A DNA stretch of 64,000 nt from Clostridium cylindrosporum DSM 605 (GTDB taxonomy: Bacteria; Bacillota; Clostridia; Clostridiales; Caloramatoraceae), in the NCBI RefSeq assembly GCF_001047375.1, contig NZ_LFVU01000027.1, positions 372,001-436,000 of the forward strand, read 5' to 3'. The position numbers were made by a program, and so were the translations under genes. This document shows, one piece after another, positions 10,578 through 19,510 of this stretch. The stretch's first letter is position 1; each line of letters begins with the position of its first letter. The notes beneath the pieces were generated by a model. The model was not told the DNA's origin and ran no database searches. It was given only the letters and a program-made list of their open reading frames with translations.

Positions 10578-11519
10578 TTGGACGGTAAATGGTTTGAAGT
10601 AAAGGTTATAACTAAAAGTGAAGCAATTGAACCTATTTCAGGTATTTTTTATGGATTGGATGTTAAAGGTGTAGCCATTGAGGACCCTGAAGATATAAAT
10701 ATTAAGCAAAAGGATAAATTAAGTTGGGATTTTGCAGATGTAAATATATTTGAATTTGGTGCAGATGCTGCTGTAGTTAAGGGATATTTTAATGAGAACG
10801 AAAAAATTGATGAAATTATTAAGTATATAGAAGAAAAAATTGATCTAATCAAGGAAATGGGGATAGATGTAGGAAGAGGAATTGTTACAACAAGTGATGT
10901 TTTTGAAGAAGATTGGGCGACATCATGGAAAAAGTACTACAAACCATTGAGAATAGGAAATAAAATACTAATTAAACCTATTTGGGAAGATGTTGAAGTT
11001 AAAGAGACAGACCTTGTTGTAGAACTTGATCCAGGAATGGCCTTTGGAACAGGAACACATGAAACAACTTCAATGTGTGTTGAACTTTTAGAGAAATATA
11101 TAACTGAAAGTGATAGAGTTTTTGATATAGGAACAGGTTCTGGAATTTTATCAATTGTTTCATCAAAGCTTGGAGCAAAGGAAGTAGTAGGTGTTGACCT
11201 TGATGAAGTTGCGGTAGCTTCAGCCAAGGAAAACGTAGCTTTTAATAAGATAAGTAATGTGGAAGTATTACACGGAGACCTTGTTGATGTTATAGAAGGA
11301 AAGGCAAATATAGTGGTTGCTAATATAATTGCTGAGGTTGTTGTTTATTTAACTAGTATAATTAAGCCTTTTATTGATAAGGATGGATACTTTATAACAT
11401 CAGGTATAATTAGAGAAAGAAAAGAAGATGTATTAAATGCATTAGACAAAGAAGGATTTAAAGTAATTGAGATAACTGAAAAGGGAGAATGGGTAGCAAT
11501 CGCTGCTAAGCCAATGTAA
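10578..11519 (+). CDS. prmA: Ribosomal protein L11 methyltransferase PrmA
   Basis: PrmA trimethylates ribosomal protein L11 using S-adenosylmethionine. The 313-residue protein has a substrate-binding N-terminal domain and a Rossmann methyltransferase domain with the DPGMAFGTGTHETT family motif, FDIGTGSGILSI (SAM motif I, about residue 181) and NIIAEVV. The start is TTG after AAGGAGATGATAT. It is followed 9 bases later by rsmE, and the prmA-rsmE-mtaB order is a standard Firmicute translation-modification operon downstream of dnaJ. Confidence 0.96.
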   Translation: MDGKWFEVKVITKSEAIEPISGIFYGLDVKGVAIEDPEDINIKQKDKLSWDFADVNIFEFGADAAVVKGYFNENEKIDEIIKYIEEKIDLIKEMGIDVGRGIVTTSDVFEEDWATSWKKYYKPLRIGNKILIKPIWEDVEVKETDLVVELDPGMAFGTGTHETTSMCVELLEKYITESDRVFDIGTGSGILSIVSSKLGAKEVVGVDLDEVAVASAKENVAFNKISNVEVLHGDLVDVIEGKANIVVANIIAEVVVYLTSIIKPFIDKDGYFITSGIIRERKEDVLNALDKEGFKVIEITEKGEWVAIAAKPM

Positions 11520-11528
11520 GGAGAGATT

Positions 11529-12281
11529 ATGCATAAGTTTTTCGTACCAAAGGAAAACATAAATGATGATAATATACTTATAACAGGTGATGATGTTAAG
11601 CATATAGGTAAGGTTTTAAGATTAAAGCTAAATGAAACAATTAACATATCAGATGGATCTGGAGTTGAGTATATTTGTTCAATTAACACAATAGATAAAA
11701 AAGAAGTCTCATGTAGGATTATAGAAAAATTCGAAAACGCAACAGAAAGCCCTATAAAAATTACACTATTTCAAGGACTTCCAAAGTCACAGAAAATGGA
11801 CCTAATTGTTCAAAAGGGAGTTGAAATAGGAATTTCAGAAGTTAGGGCAGTAATTACTAATAGGGTAGTTGTAAAAACGGAAGCTAGAGATATTTCTAAT
11901 AAGATAGAGAGATGGAATAAAATATCAAAGGAAGCTGCAAAGCAAAGTGGTAGAGGTGTTATTTTAGATATATCAGAGCCTGTTAGTTTTAAGGATGCAA
12001 TTGATAGTTTAGATGAGTTTGATTTAGCAGTAATGCCATATGAAAATCAAGAAGGAGTCGGGCTTAAAAGGATTCTAACTGAAAAAGGGTCTGAAGCTAA
12101 AAATATTGCTATATTTATTGGTCCAGAAGGCGGATTTGAAGAAGAGGAAGTAGAGTATGCTAAAGAAAAAGGGGTATACCCTGTAACTCTAGGGCCTAGA
12201 ATACTCAGAACAGAAACAGCCGGATTTGTTGCATCTACTATAATACTATATGAGTTAGGAGACATGGGAGGAATTAGATGA
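11529..12281 (+). CDS. rsmE: 16S rRNA m3U1498 methyltransferase RsmE
   Basis: RsmE methylates N3 of U1498 in 16S rRNA. The 250-residue protein has an N-terminal PUA-like domain (MHKFFVP start, GDDVKHIGKVLRLK) and a SPOUT/trefoil-knot domain with IALFIGPEGGF-type motif (here IAIFIGPEGGFEEEEVE) and LGPRILRTETA near the C-terminus. The start follows AAGGAGAGATT. The stop overlaps the mtaB start in ATGA, giving translational coupling. Confidence 0.96.
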   Translation: MHKFFVPKENINDDNILITGDDVKHIGKVLRLKLNETINISDGSGVEYICSINTIDKKEVSCRIIEKFENATESPIKITLFQGLPKSQKMDLIVQKGVEIGISEVRAVITNRVVVKTEARDISNKIERWNKISKEAAKQSGRGVILDISEPVSFKDAIDSLDEFDLAVMPYENQEGVGLKRILTEKGSEAKNIAIFIGPEGGFEEEEVEYAKEKGVYPVTLGPRILRTETAGFVASTIILYELGDMGGIR

Positions 12282-13570
12282 AAAAAGTAGCCCTATATAC
12301 TCTTGGCTGTAGAGTGAATGTTTATGAAACAGAGGCAATAACAGAAAGTTTTACTAAAAACGGGTATGAGGTAGTAGACTTTGAAGATTTTGCAGATGTT
12401 TATGTTATAAATACATGTACAGTTACAAATATAGGAGACAAAAAGTCTCGTAAAATGCTTAGAAAAGCAAAGAAAATCAATCCAGAAGCTATTGTTGTAG
12501 CAGCGGGTTGTTATGCTCAGGTTTCACCGGAGGAAATAGCTGAAATAGAGGAAGTTGACATTGTTGTTGGAACATCAGATAAATCAAAAATAGTTGATTT
12601 TGTAAATGAATATAAGTTATCCAGTGAAAAGAAAAATTATGTTAATAACATAATGTCAGTAAGAGAATTTGAAGAAATGGAAATTGATGAATATCATGAT
12701 AAAACACGTGCATTTTTAAAGATACAAGATGGTTGTGATAGATATTGTTCATATTGTTTAATTCCATACGCAAGAGGTCCTGTAAGAAGTAGGGATATTG
12801 ATAGTATTGAAAACCAAGTTAAAGGTCTTGTTGAAAATGGATTCAAAGAAGTGATACTTTCAGGTATTCATATATCTTCATATGGAAAAGACCTAGGTTC
12901 AGAAAATCTTGTTGATGTTGTAGAAATTCTATCTAAGATAGAGGGACTTGAAAGGATTAGAATAGGTTCTATTGAACCAATGTTTTTCTCGGAAGGCGTT
13001 CTTGAGAGACTAAAAGCAGTTAAAAGCTTTTGCCCGCATTTTCACCTTTCCCTTCAAAGTGGATGTGATGAAACGTTAAAAAGAATGAATAGAAGATATA
13101 CTGCAGATGAATATAGGGAAGTTGTAGACAGAATAAGAGATACATTTGAAGATGCCGCTATTACAACAGATATAATAGTGGGATTTCCTGGAGAAACAGA
13201 TGAAGAATTTGAAGCAACATATAAATTCTTATCTGAAATTAAGCTATCTAAAATGCACATATTCAAATACAGTGAGAGAAAAGGAACTAAAGCAGCAATG
13301 CTTAGTGGTAAGGTAGATCCTAAAAAGAAGGAAGAGAGAAGTAAGATCCTAACTGAACTTGATGAGAAGTGTATGGTTGAGTTTATGGAAAAATATTTAG
13401 GTAGAGAAATGAAAGTATTATTCGAAGAGGAAAAAGAAGGAATTTTTATGGGTTATACCGAAAATTATATAAAGATTATTATATCATCAGATACCAGATT
13501 AACAGGAAAGATATTGTCATGTAGATTAAATAATATTAGTGGTGATGGTATAATTGGAGAATTAATCTAG
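12278..13570 (+). CDS. mtaB: tRNA t6A37 methylthiotransferase MtaB
   Basis: MtaB (YqeV) adds a methylthio group to t6A37 of tRNA, making ms2t6A. The 430-residue protein has an N-terminal UPF0004 domain with three cluster cysteines (C11 in LGCRVN, C47, C78), a radical SAM domain with C153, C157 and C160 (GCDRYCSYC followed by PYARGPVRSR), and a C-terminal TRAM domain. The LGCRVN motif favours MtaB over MiaB, which usually has GCQMN. It overlaps rsmE by 4 bases. Confidence 0.94.
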   Translation: MKKVALYTLGCRVNVYETEAITESFTKNGYEVVDFEDFADVYVINTCTVTNIGDKKSRKMLRKAKKINPEAIVVAAGCYAQVSPEEIAEIEEVDIVVGTSDKSKIVDFVNEYKLSSEKKNYVNNIMSVREFEEMEIDEYHDKTRAFLKIQDGCDRYCSYCLIPYARGPVRSRDIDSIENQVKGLVENGFKEVILSGIHISSYGKDLGSENLVDVVEILSKIEGLERIRIGSIEPMFFSEGVLERLKAVKSFCPHFHLSLQSGCDETLKRMNRRYTADEYREVVDRIRDTFEDAAITTDIIVGFPGETDEEFEATYKFLSEIKLSKMHIFKYSERKGTKAAMLSGKVDPKKKEERSKILTELDEKCMVEFMEKYLGREMKVLFEEEKEGIFMGYTENYIKIIISSDTRLTGKILSCRLNNISGDGIIGELI

Positions 13571-13634
13571 TAAATTATCTCTTATCTTATTTGATAGGAT
13601 TTGTTTAAATAACTTTTGCTAGGAGGTGAGACAT

Positions 13635-13976
13635 ATGGATTGTATATTTTGTAAAATAGTTCAAGGGGAAATACCATCAGCAAAGGTATATGAAGATGAT
13701 AAAGTATATGCTTTTAATGATATTAGTCCAGCTGCCCCTACTCATGTACTTATAATACCAAAGGAGCATATTTCTTCAGCACTTGAGGTAGATGAAAAAA
13801 ATTCATCACTTATTGGACATATATTTACTGTTGCAAATAAAATAGCAAGGGACCTTGGTATTGATAAAACAGGATTTAGAATAGTTAATAATTGTGGTGA
13901 AGATGGGGGACAAACAGTTCATCATATTCATTTTCACTTATTAGGAGGAAGAAGTCTTCAATGGCCACCAGGCTAA
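13635..13976 (+). CDS. HIT family (HinT-like) nucleotide hydrolase
   Basis: A 113-residue histidine-triad protein: CIFCKIVQGEIPS start, then HVLIIPKEHI, and the catalytic triad HHIHFHLLGGR near the C-terminus. HinT-type enzymes hydrolyse adenosine phosphoramidates and aminoacyl-AMP; the physiological substrate here is unknown. The ATG at 13635 follows AGGAGGTGAG at 13621; the in-frame GTG at 13626 is part of that ribosome binding site. It lies between mtaB and rpsU, its common clostridial place. Confidence 0.94.
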   Translation: MDCIFCKIVQGEIPSAKVYEDDKVYAFNDISPAAPTHVLIIPKEHISSALEVDEKNSSLIGHIFTVANKIARDLGIDKTGFRIVNNCGEDGGQTVHHIHFHLLGGRSLQWPPG

Positions 13977-14005
13977 AATTTAAGTGAATCTTCCTGTATT
14001 ATTCA

Positions 14006-14035
14006 TTGACAATATTTGCAGGTCTAATATATAAT
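14006..14035 (+). promoter_or_regulatory. Sigma-A promoter of rpsU-yqeY
   Basis: TTGACA (14006-14011), 18-base spacer, TATAAT (14030-14035): both hexamers match consensus exactly. The expected start near 14042 leaves a leader of about 75 bases before rpsU. Confidence 0.85.
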
Positions 14036-14117
14036 AGTATATGTGCTATTTATGAGCTTTTTTTCACAGCATCAAATAATTAGCATTTATTTTGCTTAGC
14101 GGAGGGAGGGAGATCAG

Positions 14118-14294
14118 ATGTCAGAAATCAAAGTTGGTGAAAATGAATCACTAGAAAGTGCTCTTCGTAGATTCAAAAAGAAGTGTGCGAGAGCAGGAGT
14201 TCTTGCGGAAGTTAGAAAAAGAGAACATTACGATAAGCCAAGCGTAAGACGTAAAAAGAAATCAGAGGCTGCAAGAAAGAGAAAGTTTAAGTAA
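14118..14294 (+). CDS. rpsU: 30S ribosomal protein S21
   Basis: A 58-residue basic protein beginning [18 protein letters not shown] and ending in a Lys/Arg-rich tail ([15 protein letters not shown]), the S21 hallmark. S21 sits on the 30S platform near the 3' end of 16S rRNA and aids initiation. The ATG follows GGAGGGAGGGAG, a very strong ribosome binding site. It has its own consensus promoter and precedes yqeY by 19 bases. In enterobacteria rpsU, dnaG and rpoD form one operon; here dnaG-rpoD lies about 15 kb downstream. Confidence 0.98.
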   Translation: MSEIKVGENESLESALRRFKKKCARAGVLAEVRKREHYDKPSVRRKKKSEAARKRKFK

Positions 14295-14313
14295 TTAGGA
14301 AAGAAGGGTGAGA

Positions 14314-14763
14314 ATGTCACTCAAAGATGAATTACAAAACGATTGGAAGGCTGCCCTTAAAGCTAGAGAGTCTTTTAAGGCATCAGTTTTAAACATGGCT
14401 AAAGCAGCAATTTTAAATGAAGAAAAGAACAACAAAGGCTCAAGTCTTGACGATGAACAGATAATAACTGTTCTATCTAAAGAAGTTAAGATGAGAAGGG
14501 ATGCAATTATTGAGTTTGAAAAAGGAAACAGGCAAGATTTAGTCAACTCGACTAATCAAGAAATTGAAATTTTGCTTGGATACCTTCCTCAGCAATTAAC
14601 TGAAAATGAAATAACTGAAATAGTTACTAATGCTGTGAAAGATGTGGATGCTAAAGACATGAAGGATATGGGCAAAGTAATGTCAATAGTTAATCCTAAG
14701 ACTAAAGGTAGAGCCGATGGAAAGCTTGTAAGTCAAATAGTAAAAAATTGTCTATCAAAATAG
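14314..14763 (+). CDS. yqeY: GatB/YqeY domain-containing protein
   Basis: A 149-residue helical protein of the YqeY family, which matches the C-terminal tRNA-contacting domain of the GatB amidotransferase subunit (LGYLPQQLTENEI, MGKVMSIVNPKTKGRADGK). Its role is not firmly known; linkage to rpsU suggests a translation function. The ATG at 14314 follows GAAGGGTGAG; the in-frame GTG at 14308 lies within this site. A strong terminator follows. Confidence 0.94.
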   Translation: MSLKDELQNDWKAALKARESFKASVLNMAKAAILNEEKNNKGSSLDDEQIITVLSKEVKMRRDAIIEFEKGNRQDLVNSTNQEIEILLGYLPQQLTENEITEIVTNAVKDVDAKDMKDMGKVMSIVNPKTKGRADGKLVSQIVKNCLSK

Positions 14764-14774
14764 GCATTATGATT

Positions 14775-14805
14775 AATAACCTGTAGTTTACTACAGGTTA
14801 TTTTT
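14775..14805 (+). terminator. Intrinsic terminator of rpsU-yqeY
   Basis: AATAACCTGTAG (14775-14786), loop TTTA, CTACAGGTTATT (14791-14802), then TTT: a perfect 12-bp stem with a U-tract, 11 bases after the yqeY stop. Confidence 0.92.
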
Positions 14806-14862
14806 AATTTATAGGATAACCTAGTAGCACTAAACTTCTTGTATGTAGTTAAAGGTGTTTAA

Positions 14863-14889
14863 ATGGTTATATGGTTCATATACAACCAT
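14863..14889 (+). promoter_or_regulatory. Imperfect palindrome upstream of the NfeD gene
   Basis: ATGGTT (14863-14868) and AACCAT (14884-14889), with inner ATATG/CATAT, form an imperfect dyad about 42 bases before the NfeD start. It could be an operator or a leader hairpin; no regulator can be named. Confidence 0.25.
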
Positions 14890-14930
14890 ATTAAACTATG
14901 GTAAAATTAGAAATAGAGGTGATTTAAGGT

Positions 14931-16244
14931 ATGAAAAAAAGAAGCATACTATTTTCTTTAATTCTAATTACAATTATTTTTACAATGTTTGGCATAAAAG
15001 AATCTTTTGCTGCTGCCTCAGATAAAGGTGTATATGTTATACCGATAAAAGGTGATATTGGGCCATCGGTTGAAACCTTTGTATCAAACCAATTAAAAAA
15101 AGCAGAAGATCTTAATATAGATATTATTGTACTTGACATTAATACACTAGGTGGAAAGATTAATTCAACTTTGAACTTACAAGAAACAGTAAAAAAGTAT
15201 AATTCGAAATTTAAGTTTTATAGTTTTATTAATAATAAGGCGGAATCTGCAGGGGTTATGATTGCACTTTTAGGAGATAAGATATTCATGACAAAGGATG
15301 CAACTATTGGATCTGCATCAGTAGTTCCATTTGATGAAAAAAGTAATTCTGCTTGGAGTGCTATGTTAAAGGCACAGGCTGAATCTAAGGGAAAGCCAGG
15401 TAGCATTGCTAAGGCAACGGCGGATTATAATATAGAAATCCCCGGAATAAAGGGGAAAGGGACTCTTCTTAATATGACATCAAATGATGCTATAAAGTTA
15501 AAATTTGCAGATGGTATAGCAAGTAATATAACAGAAGTTGCTAAAAAAGTAGAGTATAGAGGGGATAAAATTATAGTAGCCGAAAAGGATTTTAAAGTAA
15601 CCTTATCGGAAATTATATCTAATCAGTATGTATCAATACTTCTTCTTTTACTAGGAATAATAGCATTAATTGCTGAGATGTTTATTCCTTCGTTTGGTAT
15701 ATTAGGAACACTCGGAGCAACGAGTATTGGAGTGTATTTTTTAGGAAATATATTTGCAGGTAATTCAACATGGTGGTCACTTGGAATATTTGTACTTGGA
15801 ATAATTTTGATTCTTATAGAACTTGGTATTCCTGGATTTGGAGCTGCAGGAATTGGTGGACTTATGTTAATTTCTATTTCTATAGTAATGTCTGCGGAAA
15901 CAATGAAAATAGGGCTATTTGTTATGATATGCAGTTGGTTAGTAGCTGGTATTGGAATTTATGTGATTATAAAATATGGTTTTAAACGAGGTCTGTTTTC
16001 AAAGGTTATTTTAAAGTCTAACCAAGAAGCTAAGGATTTTATATCCTATGACATAAAAAAAGCTGAAAAACTTCTTGGTAAAGAAGGTGTAGCAAGTTCA
16101 ATGCTAAGACCTTCAGGAATTGCTATTATTGATGGAAATACTATAGATGTACAAACTAATGGAGATTTCATTAAAGAAGGAACACAAATTAAAGTTGATA
16201 AAATAGAAGGTAACAAAATCATAGTAAAAAAATTTAATAAATAA
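14931..16244 (+). CDS. Long-form NfeD membrane serine protease
   Basis: The 437-residue protein has a signal peptide (residues 1-27, ending ESFAA), a ClpP/SppA-like protease domain (about 30-215), 4-5 membrane segments (about 225-350) and a soluble NfeD OB-fold domain (about 375-437). The candidate nucleophile is Ser106 in ESAGVM and the candidate base is Lys147 in MLKAQAE. Their 41-residue spacing matches the Ser97-Lys138 dyad of the archaeal homologue PH1510. Such proteases cleave stomatin/flotillin-type partners, but no flotillin gene is adjacent here. A 167-base gap and terminator upstream suggest its own promoter; a terminator also follows. Confidence 0.9.
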   Translation: MKKRSILFSLILITIIFTMFGIKESFAAASDKGVYVIPIKGDIGPSVETFVSNQLKKAEDLNIDIIVLDINTLGGKINSTLNLQETVKKYNSKFKFYSFINNKAESAGVMIALLGDKIFMTKDATIGSASVVPFDEKSNSAWSAMLKAQAESKGKPGSIAKATADYNIEIPGIKGKGTLLNMTSNDAIKLKFADGIASNITEVAKKVEYRGDKIIVAEKDFKVTLSEIISNQYVSILLLLLGIIALIAEMFIPSFGILGTLGATSIGVYFLGNIFAGNSTWWSLGIFVLGIILILIELGIPGFGAAGIGGLMLISISIVMSAETMKIGLFVMICSWLVAGIGIYVIIKYGFKRGLFSKVILKSNQEAKDFISYDIKKAEKLLGKEGVASSMLRPSGIAIIDGNTIDVQTNGDFIKEGTQIKVDKIEGNKIIVKKFNK

Positions 16245-16254
16245 TGTAAATATA

Positions 16255-16290
16255 AAAAGGTTTCATAAGTTTTAAATTATGAGACCTTTT
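16255..16290 (+). terminator. Intrinsic terminator after the NfeD gene
   Basis: AAAAGGTTTCATAA (16255-16268) pairs with TTATGAGACCTTTT (16277-16290) through 14 bp with one G-U pair. The 3' side ends in four U. Confidence 0.88.
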
Positions 16291-16351
16291 GCGTTATTTT
16301 ACCTATATTAATTGCATATTATTTACTATAACTTTATTAAAGGGTGATCTA

Positions 16352-16627
16352 ATGGTAAAAAAATCAAGTGTAAAAGAAAAAGTTACTGAAAAACTATCTC
16401 TTCCAAAGGATATAGTTTTAAATATGCCAAATATTAAAATTCTAGGAGATAAAGAAGTTTTAATTGAAAATCATGGGGGGATTATTGAATATACCGCGGA
16501 TGTGGTAAAGCTAAAATCTTCTTTGGGAGAAATACTTATTAAAGGGGAAGGATTTCAAATTAAAGACATAAGTGAAGATGATATATATATATTAGGGAAA
16601 ATAGATTCATTAGGGTTTATAAAGTAG
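16352..16627 (+). CDS. yqfC: Sporulation protein YqfC
   Basis: A 91-residue protein matching YqfC: VTEKLSLPKDIVLNMPNI, then ENHGGIIEYT and LGEILIKGEGFQI near the C-terminus. In Bacillus its gene is a mother-cell (sigma-E) gene needed for efficient sporulation, and it is almost always followed by yqfD, as here. The ATG at 16352 follows AAAGGGTGATCT. No signal peptide or membrane segment is seen. Confidence 0.92.
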   Translation: MVKKSSVKEKVTEKLSLPKDIVLNMPNIKILGDKEVLIENHGGIIEYTADVVKLKSSLGEILIKGEGFQIKDISEDDIYILGKIDSLGFIK

Positions 16628-16651
16628 TAACAATCAATACAGGTGGTGGAT

Positions 16652-17881
16652 ATGGGTAACTTCAAAGATTTTATAAGGGGAGAAATAAAAGTAAAAGTAG
16701 AGTCTTTAGAAATTGAAAGATTTATAAATATGGCTACAAAGGGTAAAATAAGAATGTGGAATGTTTGTAGAGAAGATTTTACCACAATTTCATTTACTAT
16801 GTTTCAGGATCAATATAAACTTTTAAAAAGAATAGTTAGAAAAACAGGCTCAAGAACAAAGGTAACCAAGAAAAATGGAATGAATTTTATTTTAAATAAA
16901 ATAAATAGAAGAAAGTTTTTTATTATAGGAGTAAATTTATTTTTAATACTTATATTTGTGTTCTCTAGTATGATACTAAGAATAGAGATACAAGGGAATA
17001 AGAAAGTTGATAACAAAGTAATTATTGAGTCTTTAGAAAAGCATGGAATAAATTATGGAAAATTAAAGTTTGGAATTAAGTTAAGGGATATAGAGGCTAA
17101 GGTTCTTAAAGATTTAAAAGAGGTGTCAGTTGTAACTATAAAGTTTATTGGTACTAAGGCTATAGTAAATGTAGTTGAAAGAACAATGCCTCCTGAAATG
17201 GACTTAATTGAAACTCCAAGAGATATAATTTCAACTAAGGAAGGTGTTATAAGTAAAATAACAGCACTTAAAGGTCAGAGTGTAGTTACAATTGGAGATT
17301 ATGTTAAAAAAGGGGATACTCTCATTTCAGGTATAGTAAGAGATGCGGAAGGTGTACCTATTAGAGTGGCTGAATCTACCGGTGAGGTTATAGCTAAGAC
17401 TTGGTATGAAATAGAAGAGAATGTAGATCTTAATCATAAAGAAGAAAAGTTTACCGGGAGAGAAACAAAGCGTACATATTTTAATCTATTTAACAAAACA
17501 TTAGCATTTAAATATAAGAATAAATATCCACAATATAATAAAATACAAGACACTAAAAATTACGAAATTATGGGATATAGATTACCAATTGAGAAGGTCT
17601 CAGAGATTTATAAAGAGAAAATTATAACAGAAAGAAAAATAAGTGAAGATGAAGCTATAAAAATATTAATAGAAAAAATAGATTCTAAAGCTAAAAAAGT
17701 GATTCCAAAAGAAGGATTAATTGTAGATAAACAAGAAAGTAAAGAGATATCAGAGAATGGTATAAAACTTAAAATAATTTTTATTGTAGAGGAAAAGATA
17801 GGGGAAGGAAAAGATATTTCTCCTGGGGTTATAAAAGAGGAACAGGAAAAGGAAGAAGCAAAGAAAATACAACCAGAATAG
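16652..17881 (+). CDS. yqfD: Sporulation protein YqfD
   Basis: A 409-residue protein with a basic N-terminal domain, one membrane helix (about residues 86-108, FFIIGVNLFLILIFVFSSM) and a large extracytoplasmic POTRA-like region (IEIQGNKKVDNKVIIESLEKHGI). It is widely conserved in endospore formers and required for normal spore formation; the mechanism is unknown. The ATG at 16652 follows AGGTGGTGG, whose two in-frame GTG codons are not preferred. It lies between yqfC and phoH, the standard order. Confidence 0.93.
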   Translation: MGNFKDFIRGEIKVKVESLEIERFINMATKGKIRMWNVCREDFTTISFTMFQDQYKLLKRIVRKTGSRTKVTKKNGMNFILNKINRRKFFIIGVNLFLILIFVFSSMILRIEIQGNKKVDNKVIIESLEKHGINYGKLKFGIKLRDIEAKVLKDLKEVSVVTIKFIGTKAIVNVVERTMPPEMDLIETPRDIISTKEGVISKITALKGQSVVTIGDYVKKGDTLISGIVRDAEGVPIRVAESTGEVIAKTWYEIEENVDLNHKEEKFTGRETKRTYFNLFNKTLAFKYKNKYPQYNKIQDTKNYEIMGYRLPIEKVSEIYKEKIITERKISEDEAIKILIEKIDSKAKKVIPKEGLIVDKQESKEISENGIKLKIIFIVEEKIGEGKDISPGVIKEEQEKEEAKKIQPE

Positions 17882-17901
17882 AATGGAGGGTCATCTGAAT
17901 A

Positions 17902-18888
17902 ATGGAAAGTAGAATTCAAATTGAAAAAGTTGAAGATGTGATTAATATATTTGGTAAATTCGATGAGAACATTAAAATAATAGAGCAAACATTTAATGTT
18001 ACAGTAGTTAATAGAGAAAGTGAAATAAAGATTACAGGAACATCAGGAGTAGATCTTGCATCAAAATGTATTTTGAAACTTTTAGATATTGTGAAAAGAG
18101 GAGAGGCAATTAACCTACATACAGTAAACTACATTATAAGTCTTATAATGGAAGAAAATGAAGGTGCTATAGACAAGATACTTAAGGATGTTATACTTGT
18201 AACCCCAAGAGGAAAATATATAAAGTGTAAAACTATAGGGCAACAAAATTATATAGAAGCAATAAATAAACACGATGTTGTGTTTGGTATTGGACCTGCT
18301 GGGACAGGAAAAACATACCTTGCTATTGCAATGGCAGTTAAAATGTTAAAGGAAAGAAAGGTAGGAAAGATTATCTTAACAAGACCTGCAGTTGAAGCTG
18401 GGGAAAGATTAGGATTTTTACCAGGAGACCTTCAAGAGAAAATAGATCCATACCTAAGACCTTTATATGATGCTCTTTATGATACTTTAGGTCCTGAAAC
18501 ATTCCAAAAATATATGGAATCAGGAATAATAGAAGTTGCGCCTCTAGCTTATATGAGAGGAAGAACACTTGATGATAGTTTTATAATACTAGATGAAGCC
18601 CAAAATACAACACCTGAGCAAATGAAGATGTTTTTAACTAGATTTGGTTATGGATCAAGAATTGTTGTAACCGGTGATATTACACAGGTAGACTTGGGTC
18701 AGGGAAAACTTTCAGGGCTAAAGCAGGTAACAAAGGTTCTAAAAGACGTAGAGGGAATAGAGATGGTTTATTTTTCACATAAAGATGTTGTAAGACATAA
18801 GTTAGTTATGCAAATAATAAAAGCATATGAAAAATGGGATAAAGATAGAGAGAGTAAAAAAGAAGAAAAAGAAAGTAGTGAAGAATAA
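17902..18888 (+). CDS. phoH: PhoH family ATPase (PhoH/PhoL)
   Basis: A 328-residue P-loop ATPase with an N-terminal KH-like region (residues 1-75) and a RecA-like PhoH domain: Walker A GPAGTGKTYLAIA (about residue 134), the RPAVEAGERLGFLPGD motif, and Walker B FIILDEAQNTT. PhoH proteins bind RNA and are linked to ribosome maturation and RNase activity with YbeY, which is the next gene here. The start follows GGAGGGTCATCTGAATA, a rather long spacing. The C-terminus is highly charged. Confidence 0.95.
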   Translation: MESRIQIEKVEDVINIFGKFDENIKIIEQTFNVTVVNRESEIKITGTSGVDLASKCILKLLDIVKRGEAINLHTVNYIISLIMEENEGAIDKILKDVILVTPRGKYIKCKTIGQQNYIEAINKHDVVFGIGPAGTGKTYLAIAMAVKMLKERKVGKIILTRPAVEAGERLGFLPGDLQEKIDPYLRPLYDALYDTLGPETFQKYMESGIIEVAPLAYMRGRTLDDSFIILDEAQNTTPEQMKMFLTRFGYGSRIVVTGDITQVDLGQGKLSGLKQVTKVLKDVEGIEMVYFSHKDVVRHKLVMQIIKAYEKWDKDRESKKEEKESSEE

Positions 18889-18895
18889 AAGAGTT

Positions 18896-18930
18896 GCGGT
18901 ATAGACTTTAGTTTATACCGTATTTTCTTA
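18896..18930 (+). terminator. Possible terminator between phoH and ybeY
   Basis: CGGTATA (18898-18904) pairs with TATACCG (18915-18921) and is followed by TATTTTCTTA. The U-tract is interrupted, so it may only attenuate transcription into ybeY. Confidence 0.45.
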
Positions 18931-19002
18931 TAGTCACTGTCTTGTGTAAAGGGATTAAAAGCATTAAAATAAAGAAGAAAAGCATACCAAAGGAGATAAT
19001 TA

Positions 19003-19494
19003 ATGATTTTATTTGATAATAGACAAGATAAGGAAAACTTTGATAACAATATGGAAAGTTTAATAGAAAAGGTTATAAAAGAATCTCTTTTAATAGAGCA
19101 ATTTAAATTAGACTATGAAATAAGTGTTAGTTTAGTTGATAATGAAGAAATTAGAGATATTAACAGAGAGTTTAGAGGAATAGATAGGTCTACAGATGTA
19201 TTATCATTTCCTATGATAGAGTATAATGGAGTGTACTATACCTCGAATTATGAGTTTAACAAAATAGATATTGATCCAGATGGAAAGATAACTCTTGGAG
19301 ACATTGTTTTATCACTTGAAAGAGCTAGAGAACAATCCTTAGAATATGGACACAGCTTTAGTAGGGAAGTGGCTTTTCTTACAGTTCACTCAGTGCTTCA
19401 TCTTTTAGGTCATGATCATGAAGTAGAGGATGAAAGGAAGATAATGAGAGAAAAGGAAGAAAAAATACTTAATAGCCTTTCTTATAATAGATAG
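19003..19494 (+). CDS. ybeY: Endoribonuclease YbeY (rRNA maturation factor)
   Basis: A zinc-dependent single-strand endoribonuclease involved in 16S rRNA 3' processing and ribosome quality control. The 163-residue protein has the family signature HSVLHLLGHDHE (H-x3-H-x5-H, near residue 127), preceded by FRGIDRSTDVLSFP and LGDIVLS. The ATG start follows AAAGGAGATAATT. It stands between phoH and the DgkA-PAP2 gene, as in most Firmicutes. Confidence 0.96.
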   Translation: MILFDNRQDKENFDNNMESLIEKVIKESLLIEQFKLDYEISVSLVDNEEIRDINREFRGIDRSTDVLSFPMIEYNGVYYTSNYEFNKIDIDPDGKITLGDIVLSLERAREQSLEYGHSFSREVAFLTVHSVLHLLGHDHEVEDERKIMREKEEKILNSLSYNR

Positions 19495-19510
19495 ATAGAA
19501 GGTGGTATAA